From Qipengyuania seohaensis (lineage in GTDB: Bacteria; Pseudomonadota; Alphaproteobacteria; Sphingomonadales; Sphingomonadaceae), in assembly GCF_002795865.1 (NCBI RefSeq), contig NZ_CP024920.1, positions 1,709,001 to 1,773,000 of the forward strand: a stretch of DNA of 64,000 bases. The letters are read 5' to 3'. The translations under genes and the position numbers were made by a program. The notes under the pieces are model-generated. The model saw only the letters and a program-made list of their open reading frames with translations, searched no databases and had not been told where the DNA came from. Within the stretch, counting starts at the first letter, position 1. Every line of letters starts with the position of its first letter. Positions 28,527 through 37,824 of this stretch are shown here, in pieces.

Positions 28527-29348
28527 ATGACGGTCGCCGATGCGATCCGCCAGGCGGCGGACCGTTTGTCCGCGACCAGCGATACCGCACGTCTCGATGC
28601 CGAGTTGCTGATGGCTCATGCGCTCGGCGTCTCGCGCTCGCGCATGCTGGTGACCTTGATGCGCGAAGACGAGCCGCCTGCTTTCGAGGGCCTTGTCGCG
28701 AGGCGCGCCGCTCACGAACCCGTGGCCTACATTACGGGAGTGCAGGAGTTCCGCGGTCTGGATTTCCGCGTCACGCCGGATACGCTAATCCCGCGCGGCG
28801 ATAGTGAAACCATCGTCGAAGCGGCCTTGGAAGTCGCCCCCGGCGCGCAGCGCGTGCTCGATATGGGCACCGGAACGGGCGCGCTATTGCTCGCCGTCCT
28901 CGACGAGCTGCCTGATGCGAGCGGTGTCGGTATCGACGCTTCGGACGCGGCAGTGGCTGTCGCGCAGGAGAATGGCGAGCGTCTCGGCCTCTCCGCGCGC
29001 GCGGGGTTCCTCACCCGCAGCTGGCTCGACAGTGATTGGCGCGACGGGCTGGGACAATTCGATCTCGTCCTTTGCAACCCGCCTTATGTCGAGCAGGATG
29101 CAGCACTCGATCCCGACGTGCGCGACTTCGAACCGGGGAGCGCCCTGTTTGCCGGTGCGGAAGGACTTGACGACTATCGCGCGATCATCCCGCAACTAGG
29201 CAAGCTTATTCTGCAGGGTGGGGCCGCAGTGCTCGAAATCGGCGTGAATCAGGCCGAGCAGGTTTCGGCCATCGCACGCGACTCGGGCTTCGAAACTGGG
29301 CTTCGCAAGGACCTTGCAGGCCGTGATCGGGCATTGATCCTGAGATAA
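28527..29348 (+). CDS. prmC: Release factor glutamine methyltransferase
   Basis: 273 residues. SAM-binding VLDMGTGTGALL and the catalytic NPPYVE motif that recognises Gln are present. It methylates the GGQ Gln of RF1 and RF2 and lies directly after prfA, as in many bacteria. Confidence 0.96.
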   Translation: MTVADAIRQAADRLSATSDTARLDAELLMAHALGVSRSRMLVTLMREDEPPAFEGLVARRAAHEPVAYITGVQEFRGLDFRVTPDTLIPRGDSETIVEAALEVAPGAQRVLDMGTGTGALLLAVLDELPDASGVGIDASDAAVAVAQENGERLGLSARAGFLTRSWLDSDWRDGLGQFDLVLCNPPYVEQDAALDPDVRDFEPGSALFAGAEGLDDYRAIIPQLGKLILQGGAAVLEIGVNQAEQVSAIARDSGFETGLRKDLAGRDRALILR

Positions 29349-29490
29349 GGCTTGGCAAAGCCGATTCGAGGCTCTAAATCTGGCCATAGGCCAGTGGTGC
29401 GCGGTTCATTTCGTCCCACCGGTTCTAGCTCCGACATTGCAGTTTTGGTGCGAGGCAATCGGCCCCGTATACCATGCACGAGAAGGAGCA

Positions 29491-29518
29491 CGCACGACGT
29501 CAGGAGGCGTCTTGTGCG
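29491..29518. other. Hairpin with AGGAGG in the loop, in the prmC-DUF4167 spacer
   Basis: CGCAC-GACG pairs with CGTC-TT-GTGCG (two-base bulge), with the loop TCAGGAGG between them. It lies about 65-90 bases before the DUF4167 start. The rest of the 233-base spacer (29349-29581) contains no convincing gene; it must hold the DUF4167 promoter. Confidence 0.3.
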
Positions 29519-29581
29519 CAAGGGGATTCGCGGCATTTGAGGGCTTTGCCTGTGCCGCGCCATTGATGAGGACGAGTATCC

Positions 29582-30232
29582 TTGAACAATAATCGTAATA
29601 ACCGCCGTCGCGGTCGCACTAATCGCAGTCAAGGCGGTGCCAATTCGGCTAACCGGATCGACAGCCGCGCACGCGGCAACGCTCCGCAGCTGCTCGACAA
29701 GTATAAGAAGCTTGCTCAGGACGCCCAGCACAATGGCGACCGCGTGCAGGCGGAATACTACCTGCAGTTCGCCGATCACTATTTCCGCGTGATTGCCGAT
29801 AACAAGGCACGCCAGGAAGAAGCCAAGTCGAAGCGCAACGATGAGCGCGGCGGCAATTCTTCCGATGACGATGAGGACGATGACGGCGACGACCGCCGCC
29901 AGAACCGCCGCCAGCGCCCGCGCCGCGACGACAAGCAGGATCAGTCCGGTGGCCGCCAGCGCAAGCAACGCGACAATTACGGCGATGACGACGACAGGTC
30001 CGACAACTCTTCCCCCCGCAGCGACGATGGCGAAGACAAGCCGAAGAAGCGTCGCGCTCCGCGCAAGGCCCCGAAGAGCATCGAGGGCGAGCAGGGTGTC
30101 GAGGGCGAGATCGACGCTGCGGCCTTGCCGCCTGCAATCGGCTCGAATGATGATGACGGCGAGGACAAGCCTGCACCGCGTCGCCGCCGTCGCAAGACCG
30201 AAGATACCGACGCGGAAAGCGCCGTCGGCTGA
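29582..30232 (+). CDS. DUF4167 domain protein
   Basis: 216 residues beginning at a TTG (MNNNRNNRRRGR). The N-terminal ~75 residues hold the DUF4167 core: an Arg/Asn-rich start, then a helical DKYKKLAQDAQHNGDRVQAEYYLQFADHYFRV. The remainder is a highly charged, Arg/Asp-rich, probably disordered tail, consistent with nucleic-acid binding. The family is characteristic of alphaproteobacteria and of unknown function. Confidence 0.9.
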   Translation: MNNNRNNRRRGRTNRSQGGANSANRIDSRARGNAPQLLDKYKKLAQDAQHNGDRVQAEYYLQFADHYFRVIADNKARQEEAKSKRNDERGGNSSDDDEDDDGDDRRQNRRQRPRRDDKQDQSGGRQRKQRDNYGDDDDRSDNSSPRSDDGEDKPKKRRAPRKAPKSIEGEQGVEGEIDAAALPPAIGSNDDDGEDKPAPRRRRRKTEDTDAESAVG

Positions 30233-30296
30233 GCTTGGCCATCGCGGCTGACGCTTTCGATTGCCATTGCCGCGCCCGTTGTTAACAGGCGTGGCA

Positions 30297-31892
30297 ATGG
30301 ATCGCATTTCCGAATTCCTCGATCGGCATCCGTACTGGAGCGCCCTCGCGCTCGGTCTCGTGTCGGCGCTCGGCTATCCGCCGCTTGGCCTGTGGCCGCT
30401 GGCGCTTGTCGGCATGGCCGCCTTCGTCTGGCTCATTCATCGACAGCGAGGCGCCAAGAGCGCGTTCTTCGCCGGATGGGTTTTCGGTGTCGCGCACTTC
30501 ACGCTGACCAACAATTGGATCGCGACCGCCTTCACCTACCAGGCTGAAATGCCCGCCTGGCTCGGCTGGCTGGCCGTCCCGCTCCTGTCGCTCTACCTCG
30601 CAGTCTGGCCTGCCCTCGCAAGCTGGGGGGCATGGCTGCTTGCGCGCAGGCACAACCTGTCCGTGTTCTCGCTCGCTTTCGGGGCGCTGTGGATTGCGGC
30701 GGAATGGTTCAAGAGCTGGGTCTTCACCGGATATGCATGGGGGCCGTTTTCGATGGCTTTCCTGGGCGACTGGACCCGCCCCGGGCTGGCACGGCTGCTC
30801 CCTGTCACAGGCACATATGCACTTTCGGGTATGCTGGTCGCGCTTGCCGGAGTGGTTGCCTGGTTTGTCGCCGGAAAGCGCCGTACCGCGCTTGGCATTG
30901 CCGGTGTGCTGCTCATTCTTGGCATGTTGTGGCCAGCGGGCACTGCCCGCGAAGGCACGCTCGCTCTTACATTGGTGCAGCCCAACCTGAAGCAGGAAGA
31001 GATCGACGATCCGACCAAGTTCGAAGATCAGTTCCAGCAGATCGCTTTCCTCAGCCAGAAACGGCGCGAGGTCAATCGGCGGCTGGTCCTGTGGCCCGAA
31101 AGCGGCGTGCCCGACTATCTTCGCGAAGGTTATCCGCAGCGTTACTACGACCGCATGACCGCGGGCGGTGATCCGGCATTTGCCCGCTTCCGCATCGGGC
31201 AGGCGATCGGCGATGGCGGCCTGCTTTTGACAGGCGCGGTCGATCTGGAGGTTGGCGAAGTCGAGGGATATCGAAAGGCCACCGGCGCCTACAACGCGAT
31301 CACGCCGATTAGTGCAGACGGGCTGATCGGACCGCGATACGCCAAGGCGCATCTCGTTCCTTATGGTGAGTATCTCCCGATGCGGGCGCTGCTGGAGCCG
31401 CTCGGCCTAAATCGGCTGGTGGCGGGCACGATCGATTTCATCCCGGGACCCGGTCCGCAGACGGTGGACCTGAAGCAGTACGGCAAGGCGGGCATGCAGA
31501 TATGCTACGAGATCGTCTTTTCCGGTGAAGTCGCGGATCGCAGCGACCGGCCCGACTACATCTTCAATCCATCGAACGATGGCTGGTTCGGAAGCTGGGG
31601 TCCGCCGCAGCACCTCGCACAGGCGCGGATGAGGGCGATAGAGGAAGGGCTGCCGGTACTTCGTTCCACCACGACCGGCATCAGCGGTGTCATCGATGCA
31701 CGCGGTGTGGTGCGCAGCCATATCGGCAGGGGAGAGGCCGACCGGATCGACGCGATCGTCCCGCCGCCGGCCGGTGCGACGCTTTTCTCCTTGCTTGGTC
31801 ACTGGCTGACACTCATCTGGACCGTGCTGCTGCTGGCCGGATCACTTGTTGCCATGCGGATGCAAGGCCGTTACGAGTCGAAGCACACATAA
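30297..31892 (+). CDS. lnt: Apolipoprotein N-acyltransferase
   Basis: 531 residues from the ATG at 30297, which begins just before the first of five to six N-terminal membrane helices. The nitrilase-fold periplasmic domain carries the triad: Glu in [10 protein letters not shown], Lys in [13 protein letters not shown], Cys in [13 protein letters not shown]. It adds the third acyl chain to lipoproteins; lipoproteins at 2234, 36164, 47125 and 58206 are plausible substrates. A final helix lies at the C-terminus. metK follows after 35 bases. Confidence 0.96.
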   Translation: MDRISEFLDRHPYWSALALGLVSALGYPPLGLWPLALVGMAAFVWLIHRQRGAKSAFFAGWVFGVAHFTLTNNWIATAFTYQAEMPAWLGWLAVPLLSLYLAVWPALASWGAWLLARRHNLSVFSLAFGALWIAAEWFKSWVFTGYAWGPFSMAFLGDWTRPGLARLLPVTGTYALSGMLVALAGVVAWFVAGKRRTALGIAGVLLILGMLWPAGTAREGTLALTLVQPNLKQEEIDDPTKFEDQFQQIAFLSQKRREVNRRLVLWPESGVPDYLREGYPQRYYDRMTAGGDPAFARFRIGQAIGDGGLLLTGAVDLEVGEVEGYRKATGAYNAITPISADGLIGPRYAKAHLVPYGEYLPMRALLEPLGLNRLVAGTIDFIPGPGPQTVDLKQYGKAGMQICYEIVFSGEVADRSDRPDYIFNPSNDGWFGSWGPPQHLAQARMRAIEEGLPVLRSTTTGISGVIDARGVVRSHIGRGEADRIDAIVPPPAGATLFSLLGHWLTLIWTVLLLAGSLVAMRMQGRYESKHT

Positions 31893-31927
31893 AGATTTCT
31901 TTATATCTCCTAATTTCCGGGGTCCCG

Positions 31928-33166
31928 ATGCGCGCAAGTTTCCTGTTCACGTCCGAGAGCGTTTCCGAAGGTCATCCGGACAAGGTGTCCGATCAGATTT
32001 CCGACGCCATCGTCGACCTGATGCTGGCCAAGGATCCCGAGGCGCGCGTGGCATGTGAAACCATGACTACGACGCAGCGCGTGATCCTTTCCGGCGAAAT
32101 CCGCTGCGCACCTATGTACGATGCGGGGAACCCCGAATGGGCGGAAAACGGCGGCTGGGCACCGGGCGCGAAGGAAGAGATCGAAAAGGCCGTGCGTCGC
32201 ACGGTCCGTGAAATCGGATATGAACAGGAAGGCTTCCACTGGAAGACCCTGACTTTCGAAAACCACCTTCACGGCCAATCTTCGGAAATCGCGCAAGGCG
32301 TCGATGCCAGCGGCAACAAGGACGAAGGTGCGGGCGACCAGGGCATCATGTTCGGCTTCGCCTGCAACGAGACGCCGGACCTGATGCCGGCGACACTCGA
32401 CTACAGCCACAAGATTCTCGAGCGGTTGGCGGCAGACCGCAAGAGCGGGGCGGCACCGTTCCTGGAACCCGATGCGAAGAGCCAGGTTACGCTCCGCTAC
32501 GAAAGCGGCGTTCCCAAGGAATGCACCGCGGTCGTGGTTTCGACCCAGCATGCAAAGGGTTATCACGAAGGCGACAAGGAAGCCGAACTGAAGGCCTACG
32601 TCCGCGGTGTCGTTTCCGACATCCTCCCGGAAGGCTGGCTGTCCGACAGCACCGAATGGCACATCAATCCGACGGGAGCCTTCGAGATCGGCGGCCCCGA
32701 TGGTGACGCGGGCCTCACCGGTCGCAAGATTATCGTCGACACCTATGGCGGTGCGGCTCCGCATGGCGGTGGTGCCTTCAGCGGCAAGGACCCGACCAAG
32801 GTCGACCGGTCCGCCGCCTACATCGCGCGCTATCTTGCCAAGAATATCGTCGCTGCCGGTTTGGCGCGTCGCTGCACGATCCAGCTCGCCTATGCGATCG
32901 GTGTTTCGAAACCGCTGTCGCTCTACGTCGATACGCATGGCACCAGCGCGGACGGCGTTACCGACGAGGCGCTGGAAAGCGCGATTGCCTCGATCGCAAA
33001 ACTCGGCGGACTGACCCCGCGCGGTATCCGCACCCATCTCGGACTCAACAAGCCGATCTATCGCCAGAGCGCTGCCTATGGGCACTTCGGCCGGCAGGCG
33101 GATGGCGAGGCATTCCCGTGGGAGCGCACCGACCTCATCGACGACCTGAAGGCGGCGCTGGCCTGA
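31928..33166 (+). CDS. metK: S-adenosylmethionine synthetase
   Basis: 412 residues. [17 protein letters not shown] at the N-terminus, the [12 protein letters not shown] loop and [16 protein letters not shown] are MetK signatures. It makes SAM from ATP and methionine. The 35-base gap to lnt is AT-rich and too short for a known SAM riboswitch. A terminator follows. Confidence 0.98.
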   Translation: MRASFLFTSESVSEGHPDKVSDQISDAIVDLMLAKDPEARVACETMTTTQRVILSGEIRCAPMYDAGNPEWAENGGWAPGAKEEIEKAVRRTVREIGYEQEGFHWKTLTFENHLHGQSSEIAQGVDASGNKDEGAGDQGIMFGFACNETPDLMPATLDYSHKILERLAADRKSGAAPFLEPDAKSQVTLRYESGVPKECTAVVVSTQHAKGYHEGDKEAELKAYVRGVVSDILPEGWLSDSTEWHINPTGAFEIGGPDGDAGLTGRKIIVDTYGGAAPHGGGAFSGKDPTKVDRSAAYIARYLAKNIVAAGLARRCTIQLAYAIGVSKPLSLYVDTHGTSADGVTDEALESAIASIAKLGGLTPRGIRTHLGLNKPIYRQSAAYGHFGRQADGEAFPWERTDLIDDLKAALA

Positions 33167-33179
33167 CCCACATACGAGA

Positions 33180-33210
33180 AAGGGCGGCCCGAACCGGACC
33201 GCCCCTTTTC
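33180..33210 (+). terminator. Rho-independent terminator after metK
   Basis: Ten-base stem GGGCGGCCCG / CGGACCGCCC with one mismatch (33182-33206), followed by CTTTTC. It ends the lnt-metK transcript and can serve the leftward membrane-protein gene as well. Confidence 0.8.
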
Positions 33211-33226
33211 TTGCAATAGATCCGGA

Positions 33227-33634
33227 TCACCTGAGCTTCACGCCTTCCGGCCGGGGTTCGCGCTGGTTGCCGTAATCGTCTTCGCGCAGCCACTGGCCGA
33301 CCTTGCGACCGAACTTGGCGACGGCATTCATGTTGAAGAAGTGCATGAAGCCGAGAGCGACAACGACAAGGCCGATCTTCGTCGAGAGGAACTCGAGCAC
33401 CTCGGCAGGGCCTTGGGGCTCGCTGCCGAACCGCAGCGTCAGCAGGATCCACCCCAGGTTGACGAGGTAAAAGCCGACGACGAGCAAATGGTTCGTCGAG
33501 TGGGCGAGATTGTCGTCATGTCCGAAGCATTCTTTCAGGAACACGATCCCGTTCTTCGAAAGCGTGCGCGCGACCCAGATCGTGAGCCCGATGCTGATCA
33601 CGAGATAGGCGAAATATGCTGGAACGAGGTACAT
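33227..33634 (-). CDS. Small membrane protein of unknown function (GbsR-associated)
   Basis: 135 residues with three hydrophobic helices, about 1-22, 48-66 and 86-104, and a polar basic tail. GAGGAG lies just upstream of the ATG. I recognise no family. A 20-base palindrome 16-35 bases before the start is nearly identical to one before the neighbouring regulator gene, so the two are probably regulated together; the protein may be the target that this regulator controls. Confidence 0.72.
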   Translation of the reverse strand: MYLVPAYFAYLVISIGLTIWVARTLSKNGIVFLKECFGHDDNLAHSTNHLLVVGFYLVNLGWILLTLRFGSEPQGPAEVLEFLSTKIGLVVVALGFMHFFNMNAVAKFGRKVGQWLREDDYGNQREPRPEGVKLR

Positions 33635-33649
33635 GAGACTTCTCCTCTA

Positions 33650-33669
33650 ATTTCTGAAATTTGAGAAAT
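33650..33669. promoter_or_regulatory. Palindromic operator upstream of the small membrane protein
   Basis: ATTTCTGAAATTTGAGAAAT, an imperfect palindrome with half-sites ATTTCT and AGAAAT. It matches the site at 34284-34303 at 18 of 20 positions. Probable binding site of the adjacent GbsR/MarR-type regulator. Confidence 0.65.
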
Positions 33670-33715
33670 AGGTAGTTAGAACACTTCGATCTGGCTCCTT
33701 TCCTGTCTGTTGGGA

Positions 33716-34264
33716 TCAGGTCTTCGTCTTGCCGCCCGGCAGGAGACGCGCGACGCGGCTGCCGAGCTTCATCAAGGTCACGAGGGTCGACTTGGGCAGC
33801 CGCCGAACGTCGGCATACCAGCCCGCAAGATTACCGATGAACTCGTGCATCCGCCCCACGCGCTCGCGAAGGTGCTCGGGCACATCGTCTCGCTTGGCCA
33901 GGCTTTCGGACAGCTCACCCAGAAGCTGGATCGTCGGATCGATCTCGCGGCGCTTGCGCTCGGCGGTGATCTTCATGAGCATGTCCCACAGATCGCTCTC
34001 CGCGATGAAGTGGTCGCGCCGGTCGCCCTCGACATGGACGCGGCGCACGATCTGGTAGGACTGGAGCTCCTTCAGACCGTTCGAAACGTTGGAGCGGGCG
34101 AGGCCCAGCTTGTCACAGATGTCCTCCGCGTGGCGCGGGCGATCCGACAGATAGAGCAGGGCGTGGATCTGCGCGACCGAGCGGTTGACGCCCCATTCGC
34201 TGCCCATCTCACCCCAGTGCAGGATGAATGCGCGCGCTTCGGGGATTTCGATGATCTCGGCCAC
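33716..34264 (-). CDS. GbsR/MarR family transcriptional regulator
   Basis: 182 residues from a GTG at 34264. It contains a winged helix-turn-helix (DICDKLGLARSNVSNGLKELQSYQIVRRVHVEGDRRDHF, residues about 45-85) like the GbsR family, and helical regions on both sides for dimerisation. GbsR controls glycine betaine synthesis in Bacillus, but no betaine genes are nearby. A palindrome overlaps the promoter region just upstream, suggesting autoregulation. It also lies upstream of, and is transcribed in the same direction as, the three-helix membrane protein gene. Confidence 0.85.
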   Translation of the reverse strand: MAEIIEIPEARAFILHWGEMGSEWGVNRSVAQIHALLYLSDRPRHAEDICDKLGLARSNVSNGLKELQSYQIVRRVHVEGDRRDHFIAESDLWDMLMKITAERKRREIDPTIQLLGELSESLAKRDDVPEHLRERVGRMHEFIGNLAGWYADVRRLPKSTLVTLMKLGSRVARLLPGGKTKT

Positions 34265-34283
34265 GACTCGGCTCCCTTTTGTG

Positions 34284-34303
34284 ATTTCTGAAATTACAGA
34301 AAT
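34284..34303. promoter_or_regulatory. Palindromic operator upstream of the GbsR-type regulator
   Basis: ATTTCTG-AAATTA-CAGAAAT, a perfect 7-bp inverted repeat, 20-39 bases before the regulator's GTG start. Same site as at 33650-33669. Confidence 0.7.
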
Positions 34304-34340
34304 TACGGGAGACGTCAATAAGGAGTGCTGTGTTTTCCGA

Positions 34341-35489
34341 TCAACTGGCGTTGTGTTCGCCCTTTGCAGGGGAGGCACGATCGAGCGTCATCTCGGCATC
34401 CGAGAAGGAGAACGGACTGCGGAGGCCGGGTACGCCTTCGGGCGAAATACGCATTCCGCGCGCCTCGACCTGGGGGTCTGCGAACACTTGGTCGAGTGTA
34501 TTGATGGGGCCTGCGGGCACGCCCTTGTCGGCACAAGCGGCAAGCAGGTCTGTGCGCGACCACTTGGCCGTCTCGCCCGCGATCAGGCCATCGATTTCCG
34601 TGCGATTTGCGACCCGTCCTTCATTGGTCGCGAAACGCGAGTCCTCCAGCAGGTCGGGCCGATCAAGCAGCGCCAGCAGCTTGCGGAAAAGCGCGTCATT
34701 GGCGGGAGCCAGCACGACGGGTCCGTCCTTCGTCGGAAAGACCCCATAGGCACTGACCTGCGCATGGGCATTGCCCATGCGGGGCGGGTTCTGGCCGGTC
34801 GCGAAATAGCTCATCGCCTGGTTCGCCAGCAGGCCTACCGAGCAATCCAGCAAGCTCATGTCGATCCACTGACCCTTGCCGGTACGATGCCGCATCAAGA
34901 GCGCAGATTGTACGGCGTTGGCAGACCAAAGCCCGCAAGCAAGGTCGCTGATCGAGACTCCGTGTTTCATCGGATCGCCATCCGGTTCGCCGGTAAGGGA
35001 CATGAACCCGCTCATCGCCTGGATGACGAAATCATATCCCGGCTCGTCACGGCGCGGACCATCCTGGCCGAAGCCGGTGATGGAGCAATAGACCAGCGCG
35101 GGGTTCGTCTCGGCGAGCGAAGCATAGTCCAGACCGAACTTGGCGAGCGCACCGGGCTTGAAGTTCTCGAGCACGACATCCGCGCCAGCCGCCAAAGCCT
35201 TTACTGCGGCGAGATCCTCCGCGTCGCGGAAATCGGCCTCGATCCCGCGCTTGCCGCGATTGCAGCCGTGGTAATAGGCGGCGGTCTTCTCGCCGCCGTG
35301 CTCGATCCAGGGCGGGCCCCAGATGCGTGTGTTGTCACCTTCGGGGCTTTCGACCTTGACGACGTCTGCCCCGAGGTCGGCAAGGATCTGTCCAGCCCAC
35401 GGTCCCGCAAGCACACGCGCCAGCTCGAGCACTTTTAACCCCGCGAGCGGGGCATTCTCGTTGCGTGGTTTGTCGAGCCAGTCGGCCAT
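34341..35489 (-). CDS. CaiB/BaiF family (class III) CoA-transferase
   Basis: 382 residues from the ATG at 35489. Type III CoA-transferase fold: LKVLELARVLAGPWAGQILADLGADVVKVE at the N-terminus and the catalytic Asp in PGYDFVIQAMSG. Members transfer CoA between carboxylic acids such as formyl, succinyl or carnitine derivatives; the substrate is not determined here. It is last of a four-gene leftward operon, 7 bases after scoB. Confidence 0.92.
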   Translation of the reverse strand: MADWLDKPRNENAPLAGLKVLELARVLAGPWAGQILADLGADVVKVESPEGDNTRIWGPPWIEHGGEKTAAYYHGCNRGKRGIEADFRDAEDLAAVKALAAGADVVLENFKPGALAKFGLDYASLAETNPALVYCSITGFGQDGPRRDEPGYDFVIQAMSGFMSLTGEPDGDPMKHGVSISDLACGLWSANAVQSALLMRHRTGKGQWIDMSLLDCSVGLLANQAMSYFATGQNPPRMGNAHAQVSAYGVFPTKDGPVVLAPANDALFRKLLALLDRPDLLEDSRFATNEGRVANRTEIDGLIAGETAKWSRTDLLAACADKGVPAGPINTLDQVFADPQVEARGMRISPEGVPGLRSPFSFSDAEMTLDRASPAKGEHNAS

Positions 35490-35496
35490 CGCGGCG

Positions 35497-36162
35497 TCAG
35501 CCCAAGGCAACCTCGTAACGGGCAGTCGTCTTGGCCGCGATATCTTCCTCGCTCACGCCAGATGCCAGCTCGATCAGCCGGAACGGGCTCTCATGGTCGG
35601 ATCGCTTGAAGACGCCGAGGTTCGTGATGATCATATCGACCACGTTCTGGCCGGTTAGCGGTAAGGTGCATTCCGGGATGAACTTGGGGTCGCCCGCCTT
35701 GCTGTTGTGGTCCATGACCACGATGATCTTCTTGACGCCCGCGACGAGATCCATCGCGCCGCCCATACCCTTGATCATCTTGCCCGGGATCATCCAGTTG
35801 GCGATGTCGCCATTCTCGGCCACTTCCATCGCGCCAAGCACGGTCAGGTCGATATGTCCGCCGCGGATCATTGCAAAGCTGGCCGCGCTGTCGAAATAGG
35901 CGCTGTGCGGCAGTTCGCTGATGGTCTGCTTGCCCGCGTTGATCAGGTCTGCATCTTCCTCGCCCGCATATGGGAAAGGACCGATGCCGAGCATCCCGTT
36001 CTCGCTTTGCAGGGTGACGTGCATACCATCGGGGATGTGGTTTGCCACCAGCGTCGGAATGCCGATGCCGAGGTTCACGTAATAGCCGTCTTCCAGCTCC
36101 TGCGCGGCGCGGGCAGCCATCTGGTCGCGGTCCCAGCCGATCTTTTCTGCTGTCTCGCTCAT
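35497..36162 (-). CDS. scoB: 3-oxoacid CoA-transferase subunit B
   Basis: 221 residues from the ATG at 36162, which has GAAGG eight bases upstream; an ATG five codons earlier is less well supplied. The class I CoA-transferase Glu nucleophile lies in [12 protein letters not shown]. With subunit A it moves CoA between succinate and a 3-oxoacid such as acetoacetate. Its start is one base beyond the stop of the phosphatase gene, which separates it from scoA. Confidence 0.94.
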   Translation of the reverse strand: MSETAEKIGWDRDQMAARAAQELEDGYYVNLGIGIPTLVANHIPDGMHVTLQSENGMLGIGPFPYAGEEDADLINAGKQTISELPHSAYFDSAASFAMIRGGHIDLTVLGAMEVAENGDIANWMIPGKMIKGMGGAMDLVAGVKKIIVVMDHNSKAGDPKFIPECTLPLTGQNVVDMIITNLGVFKRSDHESPFRLIELASGVSEEDIAAKTTARYEVALG

Positions 36163-36163
36163 G

Positions 36164-37069
36164 TCAATTGCCTTCATTCATGATTGCCGGGGCGTCGGAG
36201 GGTGCGGTTTCCGGAGACCAGCGGGTGCCTTCAGGAAAAACCTGCTCCACCGTGCCTTTCAGCGAATATCCGTAAACGGGGTTGGGCAGGACGAACCAGC
36301 CGTTGCCCCAGAGCTGGGCGAGATCGCCGCGCGCGGCCAGTTCGCGCCGTTCGAGCGGAGCGAGCGCATCGTCGTTGAAGATGTCGGCGAAGTCTCCAAG
36401 GTTGTCTCCGGCGAGCGCGACGACGCAGTAACGCTCCGCGATAAGGGCGCGGCGGCCGTCCTTGTCGCCGCTGTTCACGCCGTCGTCGCCGCGCAGGAAC
36501 AGCGTGTCGCGGTGGACCGCCTCGCCAAGGCCTGCGGCCGCGATCGCGCGTGCGGCGCCTTCGGGGCTGAATTCACGATTGGTGTTGAAGACCGGGGTGA
36601 TGCCCGCTTCGCGAAGGCGGCGGATGCCGGTCACTGCGCCGGGAACGGGTCGGATGTAGCTGGCACCCGTCTTTTCCCATTTTTCCCACGTCTCCTTGGA
36701 AAAGGAATTTCCGGTGGACGTGGTCCAGTATTCATAACCCTGGTTGAGGATGACCGTCTCGTCGACATCGAACACGACGGCGAGCGGTTTCCAGCTGTCT
36801 CCTCGCGCACAGCTTGCCGGTTCGGCGATCGCGCCGCCGACACCCATGGCAACCGATTGCGGGACCCGGCGCTCGCGCGAGCGGGCGATCGCGTAATCCG
36901 CGATATTGCGCCAGGACTGGATCGAGGCACCGGCCGCTTCGCCCGAGCCATAGAGCCACTGCATCGTATCGGGCGCATCGGCGGAAGCGACCGGCGCTTC
37001 GGGAGCAGGGGTCGTGACGCAACCGGCCAGCGCAAGCGCTGCAATCGAGGTCATGATTGTGCGCATCAT
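36164..37069 (-). CDS. 5'-nucleotidase, lipoprotein e(P4) family (class C acid phosphatase)
   Basis: 301 residues. A lipobox-type signal ([12 protein letters not shown]) predicts an outer-membrane lipoprotein. The HAD motif [11 protein letters not shown] holds the two catalytic Asp residues, and GDNLGDFAD is the second acidic motif; together they are the DDDD signature of class C phosphatases. In Haemophilus the e(P4) protein dephosphorylates NMN and haem-pathway nucleotides. Its start overlaps the scoA stop (ATGA), and it lies between scoA and scoB, which is an odd place for a periplasmic enzyme. Confidence 0.93.
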   Translation of the reverse strand: MMRTIMTSIAALALAGCVTTPAPEAPVASADAPDTMQWLYGSGEAAGASIQSWRNIADYAIARSRERRVPQSVAMGVGGAIAEPASCARGDSWKPLAVVFDVDETVILNQGYEYWTTSTGNSFSKETWEKWEKTGASYIRPVPGAVTGIRRLREAGITPVFNTNREFSPEGAARAIAAAGLGEAVHRDTLFLRGDDGVNSGDKDGRRALIAERYCVVALAGDNLGDFADIFNDDALAPLERRELAARGDLAQLWGNGWFVLPNPVYGYSLKGTVEQVFPEGTRWSPETAPSDAPAIMNEGN

Positions 37070-37773
37070 GCTTCGGCCCTCTCACGCGTCGTCACGAATT
37101 CGATCTTCTTGTCGTATGGTGCTCCCACGATCATGCGCTGGACGTAGACGCCCGGCAGGTGGATGCAGTCGGGGTCGAGGCTGCCGGTCGGCACAATCTC
37201 TTCCACCTCGACCACGCAGGCCTTGCCGCAGGTCGCGGCGGGCTGGTTGAAATTGCGCGCAGTCTTGCGGAAAACGAGGTTGCCCGTTTCGTCCGCCTTC
37301 CATGCCTTGACGATGGCGAGATCGGCGAAGATTCCGCGTTCGAGGATGTAATCTTCCCCGCCGAAACTCTTCACTTCCTTGCCCTCGGCCACCTGCGTCC
37401 CGACGCCTGTCTTGGTGTAGAAACCCGGGATGCCAGCGCCGCCGGCGCGCATGCGTTCGGCGAGGGTTCCCTGAGGGCAGAATTCCACTTCAAGTTCCCC
37501 GGAAAGGAATTGCCGCTCGAATTCCTTGTTCTCGCCCACGTAGGAAGAGATCATCTTCTTGACCTGCTGGGTGCGCAGCAGCATCCCGATCCCTTCGTTG
37601 TCGATCCCGGCATTGTTGCTGGCAAAAGTGAGGCCCTTCACGCCGCTCTCGCGGATCGCTTCGAGTAGGCGCTCGGGTATGCCGCACAGGCCGAAACCAC
37701 CGCTGGCAATCAGCATGTCGTCCCTGAGCAGGCCCTCGAGGGCGGAAGCGGCATCTGGGTAAAGCTTGTTCAA
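37066..37773 (-). CDS. scoA: 3-oxoacid CoA-transferase subunit A
   Basis: 235 residues. The subunit A hallmark SGGFGLCGIPE is near the N-terminus, with FASNNAGIDNEG and GVYVQRMIVG further on. It leads the operon scoA - acid phosphatase - scoB - CaiB-type transferase. It precedes the phosphatase with a 4-base overlap. The acyltransferase gene upstream ends 51 bases before its start and is probably a separate unit. Confidence 0.94.
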   Translation of the reverse strand: MNKLYPDAASALEGLLRDDMLIASGGFGLCGIPERLLEAIRESGVKGLTFASNNAGIDNEGIGMLLRTQQVKKMISSYVGENKEFERQFLSGELEVEFCPQGTLAERMRAGGAGIPGFYTKTGVGTQVAEGKEVKSFGGEDYILERGIFADLAIVKAWKADETGNLVFRKTARNFNQPAATCGKACVVEVEEIVPTGSLDPDCIHLPGVYVQRMIVGAPYDKKIEFVTTRERAEA

Positions 37774-37824
37774 CGCAATCTCCGTGGGTTTCGCGTGGCT
37801 CCTATCGGCAGGGGCGGGGGTGGG

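Noticed and set aside
31893-31927. SAM riboswitch before metK
   Set aside because: Only 35 bases separate lnt and metK, which is too short for SAM-II or other known classes, and no matching core was seen. The AT-rich palindromic AAAGATTTCTTTATATCT was considered but is not diagnostic.
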